A DNA stretch of 64,000 nucleotides from Aquabacterium sp. (GTDB lineage: Bacteria > Pseudomonadota > Gammaproteobacteria > Burkholderiales > Burkholderiaceae_C), in contig JAURXM010000022.1 of assembly GCA_030654395.1 (NCBI GenBank), positions 1 to 64,000 of the forward strand, in the 5' to 3' direction. The notes under the pieces are model-generated. The model saw only the letters and a program-made list of their open reading frames with translations, made no database searches and was not told where the DNA came from. Every line of letters begins with the position of its first letter. The first letter of the stretch is position 1. Shown here piece by piece: positions 35,784 through 43,440 of this stretch. The translations under genes were made by a program, and so were the position numbers.

Positions 35784-36437
35784 ATGAACGTCGAACAAGC
35801 CCGCTTCAACATGATTGAGCAACAAATCCGCCCTTGGGATGTCCTAGACACCTCGGTGCTGGCCCTGTTGTCGGCCGTTCGCCGTGAAGATTTTGTCCCA
35901 GCCGACCACAAAGCCCATGCCTTCATGGACATCGAGATCCCTCTGGGTGCAGGGCGCTACCTGCTGGCACCTCGTGTCGAGGCGCGGCTCGTGCAAGATT
36001 TGAACCTCAGCAAGCGCGACACGGTGCTGCACATCGGCGCAGGCACTGGCTACGTGACTGCCCTGCTGGGCCACAAATCGCAACGCGTCATCGGGCTCGA
36101 ATCAGACGCCTCGTTGGCCAGCATCGCTCGCGCCAACTTGCGCAACGCATCCGTGAACAACGCAGAGATCGTTCAAGCCAATGGCAGCGCCGGGTACGCA
36201 GGACAGGCCCCATACGACGCCATTTTGCTAACCGGGTCTGTGGCCGAGATGCCTAAAAACCTGCTGGATCAACTCAAAACAGGCGGCCGCTTGCTGGCCA
36301 TTGTCGGCCACGAACCCGTCATGCAAGCCACCCTCTACACACGCGTGAGCGACACCCAATTCAGCACCCAAGTGTTGTTTGATACGGTGGCCACACGCTT
36401 GGCTGGCTTCACCGAACCCAGCCGCTTTCAATTCTGA
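35784..36437 (+). CDS. PCMT-like SAM-dependent methyltransferase with altered active-site loop
   Basis: 217 residues with the protein-L-isoaspartate O-methyltransferase fold. RREDFVPADHKAHAFMD aligns with the family N-terminus and LHIGAGTGYVTALLGH is the SAM-binding motif. The usual substrate-contacting segment QTISQP is replaced by RYLLAP, so true isoaspartate repair is doubtful. ATG at 35784 is chosen over one 9 bases upstream because TAGGA is well placed. It lies between the RND pump and TolC on the same strand; its role there is unknown. Confidence 0.8.
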   Translation: MNVEQARFNMIEQQIRPWDVLDTSVLALLSAVRREDFVPADHKAHAFMDIEIPLGAGRYLLAPRVEARLVQDLNLSKRDTVLHIGAGTGYVTALLGHKSQRVIGLESDASLASIARANLRNASVNNAEIVQANGSAGYAGQAPYDAILLTGSVAEMPKNLLDQLKTGGRLLAIVGHEPVMQATLYTRVSDTQFSTQVLFDTVATRLAGFTEPSRFQF

Positions 36438-36464
36438 AAATCGCTCTACATCAAGGAACAAGAC

Positions 36465-37886
36465 ATGTCCAAGTCAGCACCATCGCCAACCTCACCCAAC
36501 GGCCCTATCGCCTCAGCACGCTGGCGCCCGCTCGTTCAGGTTGCCGCCATGGCCTGCTTGAGCACAGTGGCTTGTGGCTTTGCTCAAGCCGAAAATTTGG
36601 TTGATCTCTATCAGGCCGCCAAAGGCTACGACGCCGCCTACCTGTCTGCCAAAGCACAGGCTGAGTCAGTGCAATACCAAACTGAACAAGCGCATGCCCT
36701 GTTTCGGCCCTCACTGGGACTGGGTGGCGCTTTGACCCGCAGCCGCTTTGAAGCCGCGACGCAGCCAACCGCGAACCAATTGGCACAAGCACAGTTGTAT
36801 AACCTACCCCCTGGTGGCAATTCAACATCGACCAGTCGCACCATTGGTTTAACGGCCAAACAAACGCTGTTCAACCAAGCTGACTCGGCCAAGGTTGACC
36901 AAGCCGAACAAGCGCTGATCGCGGCACAAGCAGACCTCACCATCGCTGAGAACGAGTTGGCAACCAAACTGACCCAAGCGTACTTCGACGTGCTGTCAGC
37001 TGAGGATGTGCTTAATACGACACAAGCCAACAAGAAAGGCCTGTCAGAACAATTGGCCTCTGCCAAACGCAATTTTGAAGTCGGCAATGCCACCATCACC
37101 GACACACGAGAAGCCCAAGCTAGGTTCGACTTGGCTGCTGCCCAAGAAATTGCCGCCACCAATGATCTGCAGGTCAAACACATCGCACTGGACCAACTCG
37201 TAGGCCGCGCCGATGTCAAGCCCAGCCCCCTGCTGACGCCAGTCAAACTAGACGCATTGGCCCCAGGCAAAATGAGCGACTGGGTTGCCCAGGCTGACCA
37301 ATCACCCAGCGTTCGCAAAGCCAATGTCGGGCTGGTCGTCGCTAAACTCGAAGTAGACAAGGCCAAGGCCGGCCACATGCCAGTCCTTGATGCCGTCGCC
37401 AAACTGTCTCGCACCGGCATCGACTCCGCCAGCGCTTCACTCAAAAGTTCAGCTGGCAACACCGCATCCATTGGATTGGAATTGAACATGCCACTGTACG
37501 CAGGCGGCTCAGTGCAAAACAGAGTCAAGGAAGTGCTGGCCTTACAAGAAAAGGCCGAACGTGATGTGGATCTGGCCAAACGCACGGTCTCACTGATCAC
37601 ACGCCAAGCGTTCTCAGGCGTGCAATCGGGTCTGGCGCAGGTCAAGGCCTACGAAGCAGCAGAAACATCAGCCAAGCTGGCCTTAGAAGCCACACAACTG
37701 GGGTACCGCGTCGGGGTGCGGATCAACAAGGATGTGTTGGATGCGCAAACTCAAGTCACCAGCACCCAAAAAGACCTCTACAAAGCACGCTATGACGTGA
37801 TCGTGGGGTCCGTCAAACTCAAGCAGGCCATCGGCGTGCTCAAACCAGAAGATCTGATCGAGCTCAACAAGCTTGTCGCGCAATAA
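36465..37886 (+). CDS. tolC: TolC-family outer-membrane channel
   Basis: 473 residues. The signal peptide ends near residue 42 (CGFAQA), and two TolC repeats follow, each with a beta-strand pair and long helices (VDLYQAAKGYDAAYLSAKAQ; GLTAKQTLFNQADSAKVDQA; LGYRVGVRINKDVLDAQTQV). It belongs to the TolC/CyaE type I secretion group that also serves RND pumps. It completes the tripartite system encoded upstream and differs from the LapE-like protein at 8716 in lacking a C-terminal extra domain. Confidence 0.93.
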   Translation: MSKSAPSPTSPNGPIASARWRPLVQVAAMACLSTVACGFAQAENLVDLYQAAKGYDAAYLSAKAQAESVQYQTEQAHALFRPSLGLGGALTRSRFEAATQPTANQLAQAQLYNLPPGGNSTSTSRTIGLTAKQTLFNQADSAKVDQAEQALIAAQADLTIAENELATKLTQAYFDVLSAEDVLNTTQANKKGLSEQLASAKRNFEVGNATITDTREAQARFDLAAAQEIAATNDLQVKHIALDQLVGRADVKPSPLLTPVKLDALAPGKMSDWVAQADQSPSVRKANVGLVVAKLEVDKAKAGHMPVLDAVAKLSRTGIDSASASLKSSAGNTASIGLELNMPLYAGGSVQNRVKEVLALQEKAERDVDLAKRTVSLITRQAFSGVQSGLAQVKAYEAAETSAKLALEATQLGYRVGVRINKDVLDAQTQVTSTQKDLYKARYDVIVGSVKLKQAIGVLKPEDLIELNKLVAQ

Positions 37887-37906
37887 GCCCCAGCCCCATC
37901 ATTTGC

Positions 37907-38113
37907 TCAGGTGTTCAGCGCCTTTGGCCTGTCTTTTTCGAGCGTCGCCTTGAGTTGATTCTCGACGTCGCGGAGGTCCGCTGTGATCGACGCGCCGCAT
38001 CCAGCGCAAATGAAGGTGGCGTTCGCCTTAAGCCGGCCCAGTGTCATCACTGTCTTGCGACCGCAGCCTGCACAAGGAATGCTCAGACTGTGCTTACCGA
38101 GGTGAATGCTCAA
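37907..38113 (-). CDS. small zinc-ribbon protein, TTG start
   Basis: 68 residues. Two CxxC pairs, PCAGCGRKTVMTLGRL and FICAGCGASITADL, spaced to form one zinc ribbon, followed by a charged C-terminal helix. The start is taken as TTG at 38113, read as MSIHLGKHSLS, because AGGAG sits 7 bases upstream; the frame is open further upstream but those codons have no ribosome-binding site. I do not recognise a named family; nucleic-acid or protein binding is possible. Confidence 0.6.
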   Translation of the reverse strand: MSIHLGKHSLSIPCAGCGRKTVMTLGRLKANATFICAGCGASITADLRDVENQLKATLEKDRPKALNT

Positions 38114-38220
38114 AAACGTGCTCCTGTGAGTTTTTCTTGATGAAGACTTGCATGGTGCTGCCTCATTTAAAGGCACAGTGTATGCCGCCCTAGGCTGCAC
38201 ATCCCTACGCCATGTTTAAT

Positions 38221-38252
38221 AACAAGGTTATCCACAGATTCAGGGGACAACT
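38221..38252. repeat. 32-bp dispersed repeat with perfect DnaA box, copy 2
   Basis: Matches 10659-10690 at 29 of 32 positions and has TTATCCACA at 38228-38236. It lies in the roughly 240-base gap between the zinc-ribbon gene and the tRNA-Thr terminator, where nothing else is seen apart from that terminator. Confidence 0.7.
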
Positions 38253-38309
38253 TGCAAGCGCGGCTGTGAAACTGAACATGCTAAACAAGGTCTTTTGCAC
38301 AAAAAAAAA

Positions 38310-38341
38310 CTTGCAGTGTTAGATATAACTAACGCTGCAAG
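38310..38341 (-). terminator. strong terminator after tRNA-Thr
   Basis: A 13-bp stem CTTGCAGTGTTAG/CTAACGCTGCAAG with one G-T pair and a 6-base loop, followed on the minus strand by nine T (A run 38301-38309). It lies about 12 bases past the tRNA. A short T run on the other side could allow use in both directions. Confidence 0.9.
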
Positions 38342-38353
38342 CTTTTACATGAC

Positions 38354-38429
38354 TGGTGCCGACTGTCGGATTCGAACTGACGACCTACCGCTTACAAGGC
38401 GGTTGCTCTACCAACTGAGCTAAGCCGGC
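38354..38429 (-). tRNA. tRNA-Thr (anticodon TGT)
   Basis: 76 bases with encoded CCA. Acceptor stem GCCGGCT/AGTCGGC (one G-T pair), D arm GCTC/GAGC, anticodon loop CTTGTAA with anticodon TGT, and T loop TTCGAAT. It lies downstream of sspB on the same strand and is followed by a strong terminator. It decodes ACA, and ACG or ACU by wobble. Confidence 0.96.
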
Positions 38430-38506
38430 GACACAAGGTTGTTACCAACCTGAGTGATCTCTGATCAACTACCGATCAGAGAGTCAATTATACATCGTAA
38501 TTTGAT

Positions 38507-39142
38507 CTATTTTATCCGGCGCAACGAAGGACGCCCACCGCCACTGGGCGGCGGCGTATCTGTCGGCTCATCTGCTCCATCAACGGGTTTGTTGGACGCA
38601 GTGATCTCGACCGATTTCATCGTTGGGCGCTCTTTAGTCGCCACTTGCGGCGCGCCCTGTTTGCCTGTACGAGCCAAGCTCAGCGATGGCGGCCGCCGAT
38701 CATCCGGCGTGTCGACCAACACCTCAGCGACAGGATCAGAGGCCGAGGCAAGGCCACTGCCATCATCAGGCGACGAAGGTGAATCAACACCATCACCACC
38801 CAAGGACGTGGGCACTGGAAAGGCCATGCCCTGCCCGTTCTCGCGTGCATAGATGGCGATCACATGGTCGATCGGCACCGAGATATCACGCCCCATACCG
38901 CCAAAGCGTGCTTTGAATTCAATGAACTCATTGCCCAACTGAAGGTTGCTGGTCGCCTCAAAACTGACGTTCAGCACGATTTCGTTGTTTTTAACGTACT
39001 CGCGTGGTACCTGAACAGCACGGTCCACATACACAGCCAAATAGGGTGTGAACCCGTTGTCTGTACACCAATCGTGCAAAGCACGAATTAAATAAGGCCG
39101 CGTAGACGACCCTTGGGCTTCTTGGTCAGTAGGCATGCTCAT
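38507..39142 (-). CDS. sspB: ClpXP protease specificity-enhancing factor SspB
   Basis: 211 residues. The folded N-terminal 115 residues match SspB (RPYLIRALHDWCTDNGFTPY, FEARFGG-like KARFGGMGRDISVP, VIAIYARENGQGMAF). A long, low-complexity, acidic and proline-rich linker of about 80 residues follows and ends in GRPSLRRIK, equivalent to the ClpX-binding XB tail. It delivers ssrA-tagged proteins to ClpXP. The linker is longer than in E. coli (165 residues in total). The gene follows sspA by 28 bases. Confidence 0.95.
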   Translation of the reverse strand: MSMPTDQEAQGSSTRPYLIRALHDWCTDNGFTPYLAVYVDRAVQVPREYVKNNEIVLNVSFEATSNLQLGNEFIEFKARFGGMGRDISVPIDHVIAIYARENGQGMAFPVPTSLGGDGVDSPSSPDDGSGLASASDPVAEVLVDTPDDRRPPSLSLARTGKQGAPQVATKERPTMKSVEITASNKPVDGADEPTDTPPPSGGGRPSLRRIK

Positions 39143-39170
39143 TGGGGACGATGAAGCTCAGGTAACAGGA

Positions 39171-39782
39171 TCACTTACGCATCACTTTTTCAGCAGGCGT
39201 CAGCGCCTCGATGTACGCAGGCCTAGAGAAGATGCGTTCAGCGTACTTCAGCAATGGCAATGCATTCTTCGACAGTTCAATGCCGTAGTAATCCAAACGC
39301 CACAGCAAAGGCGCAATCGCCACGTCCAGCATGGAGAAGTCATCTCCCAGCATGTACTTGTTCTTCAAAAAGATAGGTGCAAGCTGCGTCAAGCGATCGC
39401 GAATTTGCGCGCGCGCCTTGTCCAATTGCTTGTCGTTGCCTTTGAGTCCACGGCCTTCCAGCACATTGACGTGGGCAAACAACTCCTTCTCGAAGTTCAG
39501 CAGAAACAAACGCACACGTGCGCGCGCAACTGGATCGCCGGGCATCAATTGAGGATGTGGAAAGCGCTCATCGATGTACTCATTGATGATGTGCGACTCA
39601 TACAAAATCAAGTCGCGCTCAACAAGGATAGGCACCTCGTTGTAGGGGTTCATCAAAGCGATGTCTTCAGGTTTAGCGAAGATATCGACGTCACGGATTT
39701 CAAAATCCATGCCTTTTTCAAACAAAACAAAACGGCAACGGTGCGAATAAGGGCACGTCGTTCCGGAGTAAAGCACCATCAT
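39171..39782 (-). CDS. sspA: stringent starvation protein A (GST-fold, RNA polymerase-associated)
   Basis: 203 residues. The thioredoxin-like GST N-domain MMVLYSGTTCPYSHRCRFVL and NPYNEVPILVERDLILYES are followed by the all-helical C-domain (FSMLDVAIAPLLWRLDYYGI). SspA binds RNA polymerase and affects stress and stationary-phase transcription. ATG at 39782 (one of two adjacent ATG codons) has AGGAG upstream. It lies directly downstream of petC, as in many Burkholderiales. Confidence 0.95.
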   Translation of the reverse strand: MMVLYSGTTCPYSHRCRFVLFEKGMDFEIRDVDIFAKPEDIALMNPYNEVPILVERDLILYESHIINEYIDERFPHPQLMPGDPVARARVRLFLLNFEKELFAHVNVLEGRGLKGNDKQLDKARAQIRDRLTQLAPIFLKNKYMLGDDFSMLDVAIAPLLWRLDYYGIELSKNALPLLKYAERIFSRPAYIEALTPAEKVMRK

Positions 39783-39842
39783 GGCGGTGAGCTCCTGAGA
39801 GTCAAAAAACGCACGTGGTGAGGTCCACCACAAAACAACAAA

Positions 39843-40607
39843 TTACTTCACGTCTTTCCAGAACGACGCATTCAGACGCCAAGCGATGAAGGTGAAAATG
39901 GCCAAAAAGATCAGCACACCCACGCCCAGACGACTACGCTGACTCTGCACAGGCTCAGCCATCCATTGCAAATAAGCAACCAAATCAGCAGAAGCGCTGT
40001 CGTACGCCTGCGGCGACAACGTCCCAGGCGTCAGCTGCTCGAACCCCTCGAACTCGTGCACCTTTTTGCCAGGATTGTGTTGGTCTTCTTTTTCCACAAA
40101 TTTGGCTGCGCGCTGGCCCTGTAGTTCCCACAGCGCATGGGGCATGCCCACGTTAGGGAACACCAGATTATTCCAACCTGTTGGGCGGGACTCATCACGG
40201 TAGAAACTGCGCAGGTAGGTGTACAAGTAGTCAGGGCCAGAACCATTTGAGCTGGCGCTGGAGCGAGCAATCAAAGTCAGGTCAGGCGGCGTGGCGCCGA
40301 ACCAAGCTTTGGCATCCTTCGGATCCAGAGACACCTTCATGACATCCCCCACCTTGTCGGTAGGGAATAGCAGGTTGTCTTTGATCTGCTGATCAGTCAG
40401 GCCGATATCTTTCAGGCGATTGAATCGCATAAAAGAGGCGGAATGACAGTTCAGGCAGTAATTAACAAAAAGCTTGGCACCGTTTTGCAGCGCGGCCAAA
40501 TCGGTGACACGCTCTTTCGGAAACTTGTCCAACACCATGACTGTGTTGGCTTGCGCACCCGACATCAAGGCGAAGGCTGCCAGCAAGGAGGCTAGGATTT
40601 TTTTCAT
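39843..40607 (-). CDS. petC: ubiquinol-cytochrome c reductase cytochrome c1
   Basis: 254 residues. A signal peptide (MKKILASLLAAFALMSGAQA) precedes the haem-binding CLNCH at residues 51-55. The second axial ligand region includes PNVGMPHALWELQG, and a C-terminal membrane helix (LGVGVLIFLAIFTFIAWRL) anchors it in the inner membrane facing the periplasm. It passes electrons from the Rieske protein to soluble cytochrome c. Last gene of petABC, 30 bases after petB. Confidence 0.97.
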   Translation of the reverse strand: MKKILASLLAAFALMSGAQANTVMVLDKFPKERVTDLAALQNGAKLFVNYCLNCHSASFMRFNRLKDIGLTDQQIKDNLLFPTDKVGDVMKVSLDPKDAKAWFGATPPDLTLIARSSASSNGSGPDYLYTYLRSFYRDESRPTGWNNLVFPNVGMPHALWELQGQRAAKFVEKEDQHNPGKKVHEFEGFEQLTPGTLSPQAYDSASADLVAYLQWMAEPVQSQRSRLGVGVLIFLAIFTFIAWRLNASFWKDVK

Positions 40608-40637
40608 ATGAGGTTCCTGCTTCGATGATCAGAGTGC

Positions 40638-42038
40638 TCAGTGGGGCGTGAAAGTCACACGATCAGGGACGGGTTTGAAGGTACCCAGACGACTCCACCA
40701 CGGCATCAGCACAAAGAAGCCGAAGTACAGCAGCGTGCCAATTTGGGACACCAAGTTACCGATGTCTGATGGTGGCTTTACCCCCAGATAACCCAAGATC
40801 ACAAAGTTCACGACGAAAATGCCGTAGATGATTTTGTGCCAGCTTGGACGATAGCGAATCGACTTAACCGGGCTGTTGTCAAACCAAGGCAAGCCAGCAA
40901 GGATCACCACAGCACCACCCATGACGGCGACACCCCAGAACTTGGCTTCAAAGGTCTTGAGCAAGGCGATCACCACAACAGAGACCACGAGACCCACCAA
41001 CTTCGCTTGGCCTGTACCCTTACCCTTAAGCAAGTTCATCACAGCAGCCAAACCGATGAGTGCGGCCAGCACGTTGACCATTTGGTCATTGGTGGCTCGC
41101 AACATCGAATAGAACGGCGTGAAGTACCAGACCGGCGCGATGTGCGTTGGCGTCTTGAATGGGTCCGCTGGGATGAAGTTGTTGTACTCCAAGAAGTAGC
41201 CACCGAACTCAGGCGCGAAGAAGATCACCGCTGTGAAAATCATCAGGAAACCGCCCACGCCCATCAGGTCGTGCACCGAGTAATAAGGATGGAACGGAAT
41301 GCCGTCCAAGGGACGACCTTGGGCATCCTTCTTTTCCTTGATTTCGACGCCATCCGGGTTGTTCGAGCCGACTTCATGCAAGGCGATGATGTGTGCCACG
41401 ACCAAGCCAAGCAACACCAGCGGCACAGCAATGACGTGCAGCGAGAAGAAGCGGTTCAGGGTTGCGTCACCCACCACGTAGTCGCCACGGATCAAAATCG
41501 CCAAGTCCGGGCCCACGAAAGGAATCGCAGCGAACAAGTTGATGATCACCTGAGCGCCCCAATAGGACATCTGACCCCATGGGAGCAAATAACCCATGAA
41601 AGCTTCAGCCATCAGGCACAAAAAGATCAGACAACCGAAGATCCAGACCAGTTCACGCGGTGTGCGGTACGAGCCATAAATCAAACCACGGTACATGTGC
41701 AGGTACACAACCACAAAAAATGCGGAGGCGCCAGTCGAGTGCATGTAGCGAACCAACCAACCCCAAGGCACATCACGCATGATGTACTCCACCGAGGCGA
41801 AGGCCAAGGCAGCATCAGGCTTGTAGTTCATGACCAGGAAAATCCCTGTCACGATCTGGATCACCAGCACCAGCAAAGCCAGTGAGCCGAAGAAATACCA
41901 GAAATTGAAGTTCTTAGGTGCGTAGTACTCGGAGAGATGCTCTTTGTACAGTTTGGATGCCGGAAACCGGTTATCCACCCATGTCAGGAGTTTCTCGCCA
42001 GCAGTCGCGCCGGCGGGCGCTTGCTTGAATTCAGCCAT
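40638..42038 (-). CDS. petB: ubiquinol-cytochrome c reductase cytochrome b
   Basis: 466 residues, multi-spanning inner-membrane subunit with both b haems and the quinone sites. Typical segments are visible: GWLVRYMHSTGASAFFVVVY with haem-ligating His, GYLLPWGQMSYWGAQVI, FFSLHVIAVPLVLLGLVV, and the PEWY-equivalent loop reading APVWYFTPFYSML. It is longer than mitochondrial cytochrome b owing to additional C-terminal helices, normal for proteobacterial forms. It lies between petA (14 bases) and petC. Confidence 0.97.
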   Translation of the reverse strand: MAEFKQAPAGATAGEKLLTWVDNRFPASKLYKEHLSEYYAPKNFNFWYFFGSLALLVLVIQIVTGIFLVMNYKPDAALAFASVEYIMRDVPWGWLVRYMHSTGASAFFVVVYLHMYRGLIYGSYRTPRELVWIFGCLIFLCLMAEAFMGYLLPWGQMSYWGAQVIINLFAAIPFVGPDLAILIRGDYVVGDATLNRFFSLHVIAVPLVLLGLVVAHIIALHEVGSNNPDGVEIKEKKDAQGRPLDGIPFHPYYSVHDLMGVGGFLMIFTAVIFFAPEFGGYFLEYNNFIPADPFKTPTHIAPVWYFTPFYSMLRATNDQMVNVLAALIGLAAVMNLLKGKGTGQAKLVGLVVSVVVIALLKTFEAKFWGVAVMGGAVVILAGLPWFDNSPVKSIRYRPSWHKIIYGIFVVNFVILGYLGVKPPSDIGNLVSQIGTLLYFGFFVLMPWWSRLGTFKPVPDRVTFTPH

Positions 42039-42052
42039 TGTGTTGTCTCCTG

Positions 42053-42652
42053 TCAGGCCTTCTTGTCTTCACCAATCAGCAGCTTGGTCTCAGACAAATA
42101 CATGTGAAGCGGGACTTCGAGGTTATCCGGAGCCGGCTTGTTCTTGAAAACACGGCCAGCCAGGTCGAAAGTCGAGCCATGGCACGGACACAGGAAACCG
42201 CCCGGCCAATCATCAGGCAACGACGCTTGAGGGCCTGATTGAAATTTGGACGATGGCGAGCACCCTAGGTGGGTACAGATGCCAACGGCGACCATCACAT
42301 CAGGCTTGATCGAACGGTGTGCATTGCGAGCGTACTCGGGCGTGAGTTCATCTTGCTTGCGCTCTGATTTCGGATCAGCCAACTGGCCATCGATCTGATT
42401 CAGCTGCTCGAGCTGCTCAGGCGTGCGCTTGATGATCCAAACTGGTTTACCGCGCCACTCGACGGTCATCATTTCGCCCGGCTTGAGGGCGCTGATGTCC
42501 GCCTCGACAGCAGCACCAGCTGCGCGAGCACGTTCGGAAGGTTGAAAGGTCGAAACGAAGGGGATGGCAGTGGCCACGCCGCCTACACCACTGGCGGCGC
42601 AGGCCATGGTCACCCATGTCCGACGGCTTTGATCCACTGGCTGATTGCTCAT
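42053..42652 (-). CDS. petA: ubiquinol-cytochrome c reductase Rieske iron-sulfur subunit
   Basis: 199 residues. A twin-arginine-like N-terminus (QSRRTWVTMACAASGVGGVA) fits Tat export, followed by the Rieske cluster motifs CTHLGC and CPCHGS, whose two Cys and two His bind [2Fe-2S]. ATG at 42652 is preceded by AAGGA. The gene opens petABC and shares a 252-base gap with divergent mscL; nothing else was recognised in that gap. The Tat machinery it would need is encoded at 47.9-49.5 kb. Confidence 0.97.
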   Translation of the reverse strand: MSNQPVDQSRRTWVTMACAASGVGGVATAIPFVSTFQPSERARAAGAAVEADISALKPGEMMTVEWRGKPVWIIKRTPEQLEQLNQIDGQLADPKSERKQDELTPEYARNAHRSIKPDVMVAVGICTHLGCSPSSKFQSGPQASLPDDWPGGFLCPCHGSTFDLAGRVFKNKPAPDNLEVPLHMYLSETKLLIGEDKKA

Positions 42653-42904
42653 GGGTATCCTTAGGGACTGATGGGACGATGACATTGGATTGGGGTCAAC
42701 CTCGTATTCTAACGGAGGTCGGAGCCTCCTTCTGCGCTCGCTCACTCGACTTAGTCTGACGAGCCCCCAGAGAGTCTGCGACTTTTTTGCAACATCCTCT
42801 GATATATGGGGGCACACCCTAACCAAACAGCTAGGAAAGTTGTCGCATTTTTTGCCCTACATTTCCACTCATGTAACTTTTTGCAAGAAAACTGGAGCCT
42901 CTGT

Positions 42905-43324
42905 ATGAGCTTTATAAGCGAATTTAAAGAATTTGCCGTCAAAGGCAACGTGGTCGATTTGGCCGTTGGCGTGATCATTGGCGGGGCGTTCGGCAAGATT
43001 GTCGACTCGCTTGTCAACGACATGATCATGCCGTTGATAGGCAAGGTTGTAGGCGGCCTCGACTTCAGTAACTACTACATTGCACTGTCCAATCAGCAAG
43101 CCGGATTGCCACTGGCGGATGCCAAGAAACTCGGTGCCGTTTTTGCTTACGGCAATTTCATGACCGTGGCCCTGAATTTCGCGATCTTGGCGTTCGTGAT
43201 TTTCCTGATGATCAAACAGATCAACCGCATCAAAAACGAAACGCCCGCTGCGCCTGCCGCACCTGCAGCCACGCCAGAGGACATCGTGTTGTTGCGTGAG
43301 ATTCGTGACAATTTGAAAAAATAA
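42905..43324 (+). CDS. mscL: large-conductance mechanosensitive channel
   Basis: 139 residues. [20 protein letters not shown] and [19 protein letters not shown] form the N-terminal helix and first membrane segment, and [21 protein letters not shown] is the second. The cytoplasmic helix after an Ala/Pro linker ends REIRDNLKK. It is an emergency release valve for turgor during osmotic down-shock. It is divergent from petA. Confidence 0.97.
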   Translation: MSFISEFKEFAVKGNVVDLAVGVIIGGAFGKIVDSLVNDMIMPLIGKVVGGLDFSNYYIALSNQQAGLPLADAKKLGAVFAYGNFMTVALNFAILAFVIFLMIKQINRIKNETPAAPAAPAATPEDIVLLREIRDNLKK

Positions 43325-43389
43325 CGCAAGTCGGCGTCGAGTCAGCCGATATCCAACGATCAAAGGCAATCCCTTGACGGGGCAATAGG

Positions 43390-43414
43390 CAGGTGACCCG
43401 ACAAGGGTGACCTG
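43390..43414. repeat. inverted repeat before the DUF1631 gene
   Basis: CAGGTGACCC and GGGTGACCTG around a 5-base centre, with one mismatched pair. It lies between mscL and the GTG start at 43441. No T tract follows, so it may be an operator, a leader hairpin or chance. Confidence 0.3.
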
Positions 43415-43440
43415 TCTCACGATCTGATTGGAATCGCGCT

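Noticed and set aside
38354..38429. Genomic island attachment at tRNA-Thr
   Set aside because: Flanking genes are housekeeping, and no integrase or repeated tRNA end is present.
41971..41979. Third DnaA-box-like site TTATCCACC
   Set aside because: It differs at the last base, lies inside petB, and lacks the flanking sequence of the 32-bp element.
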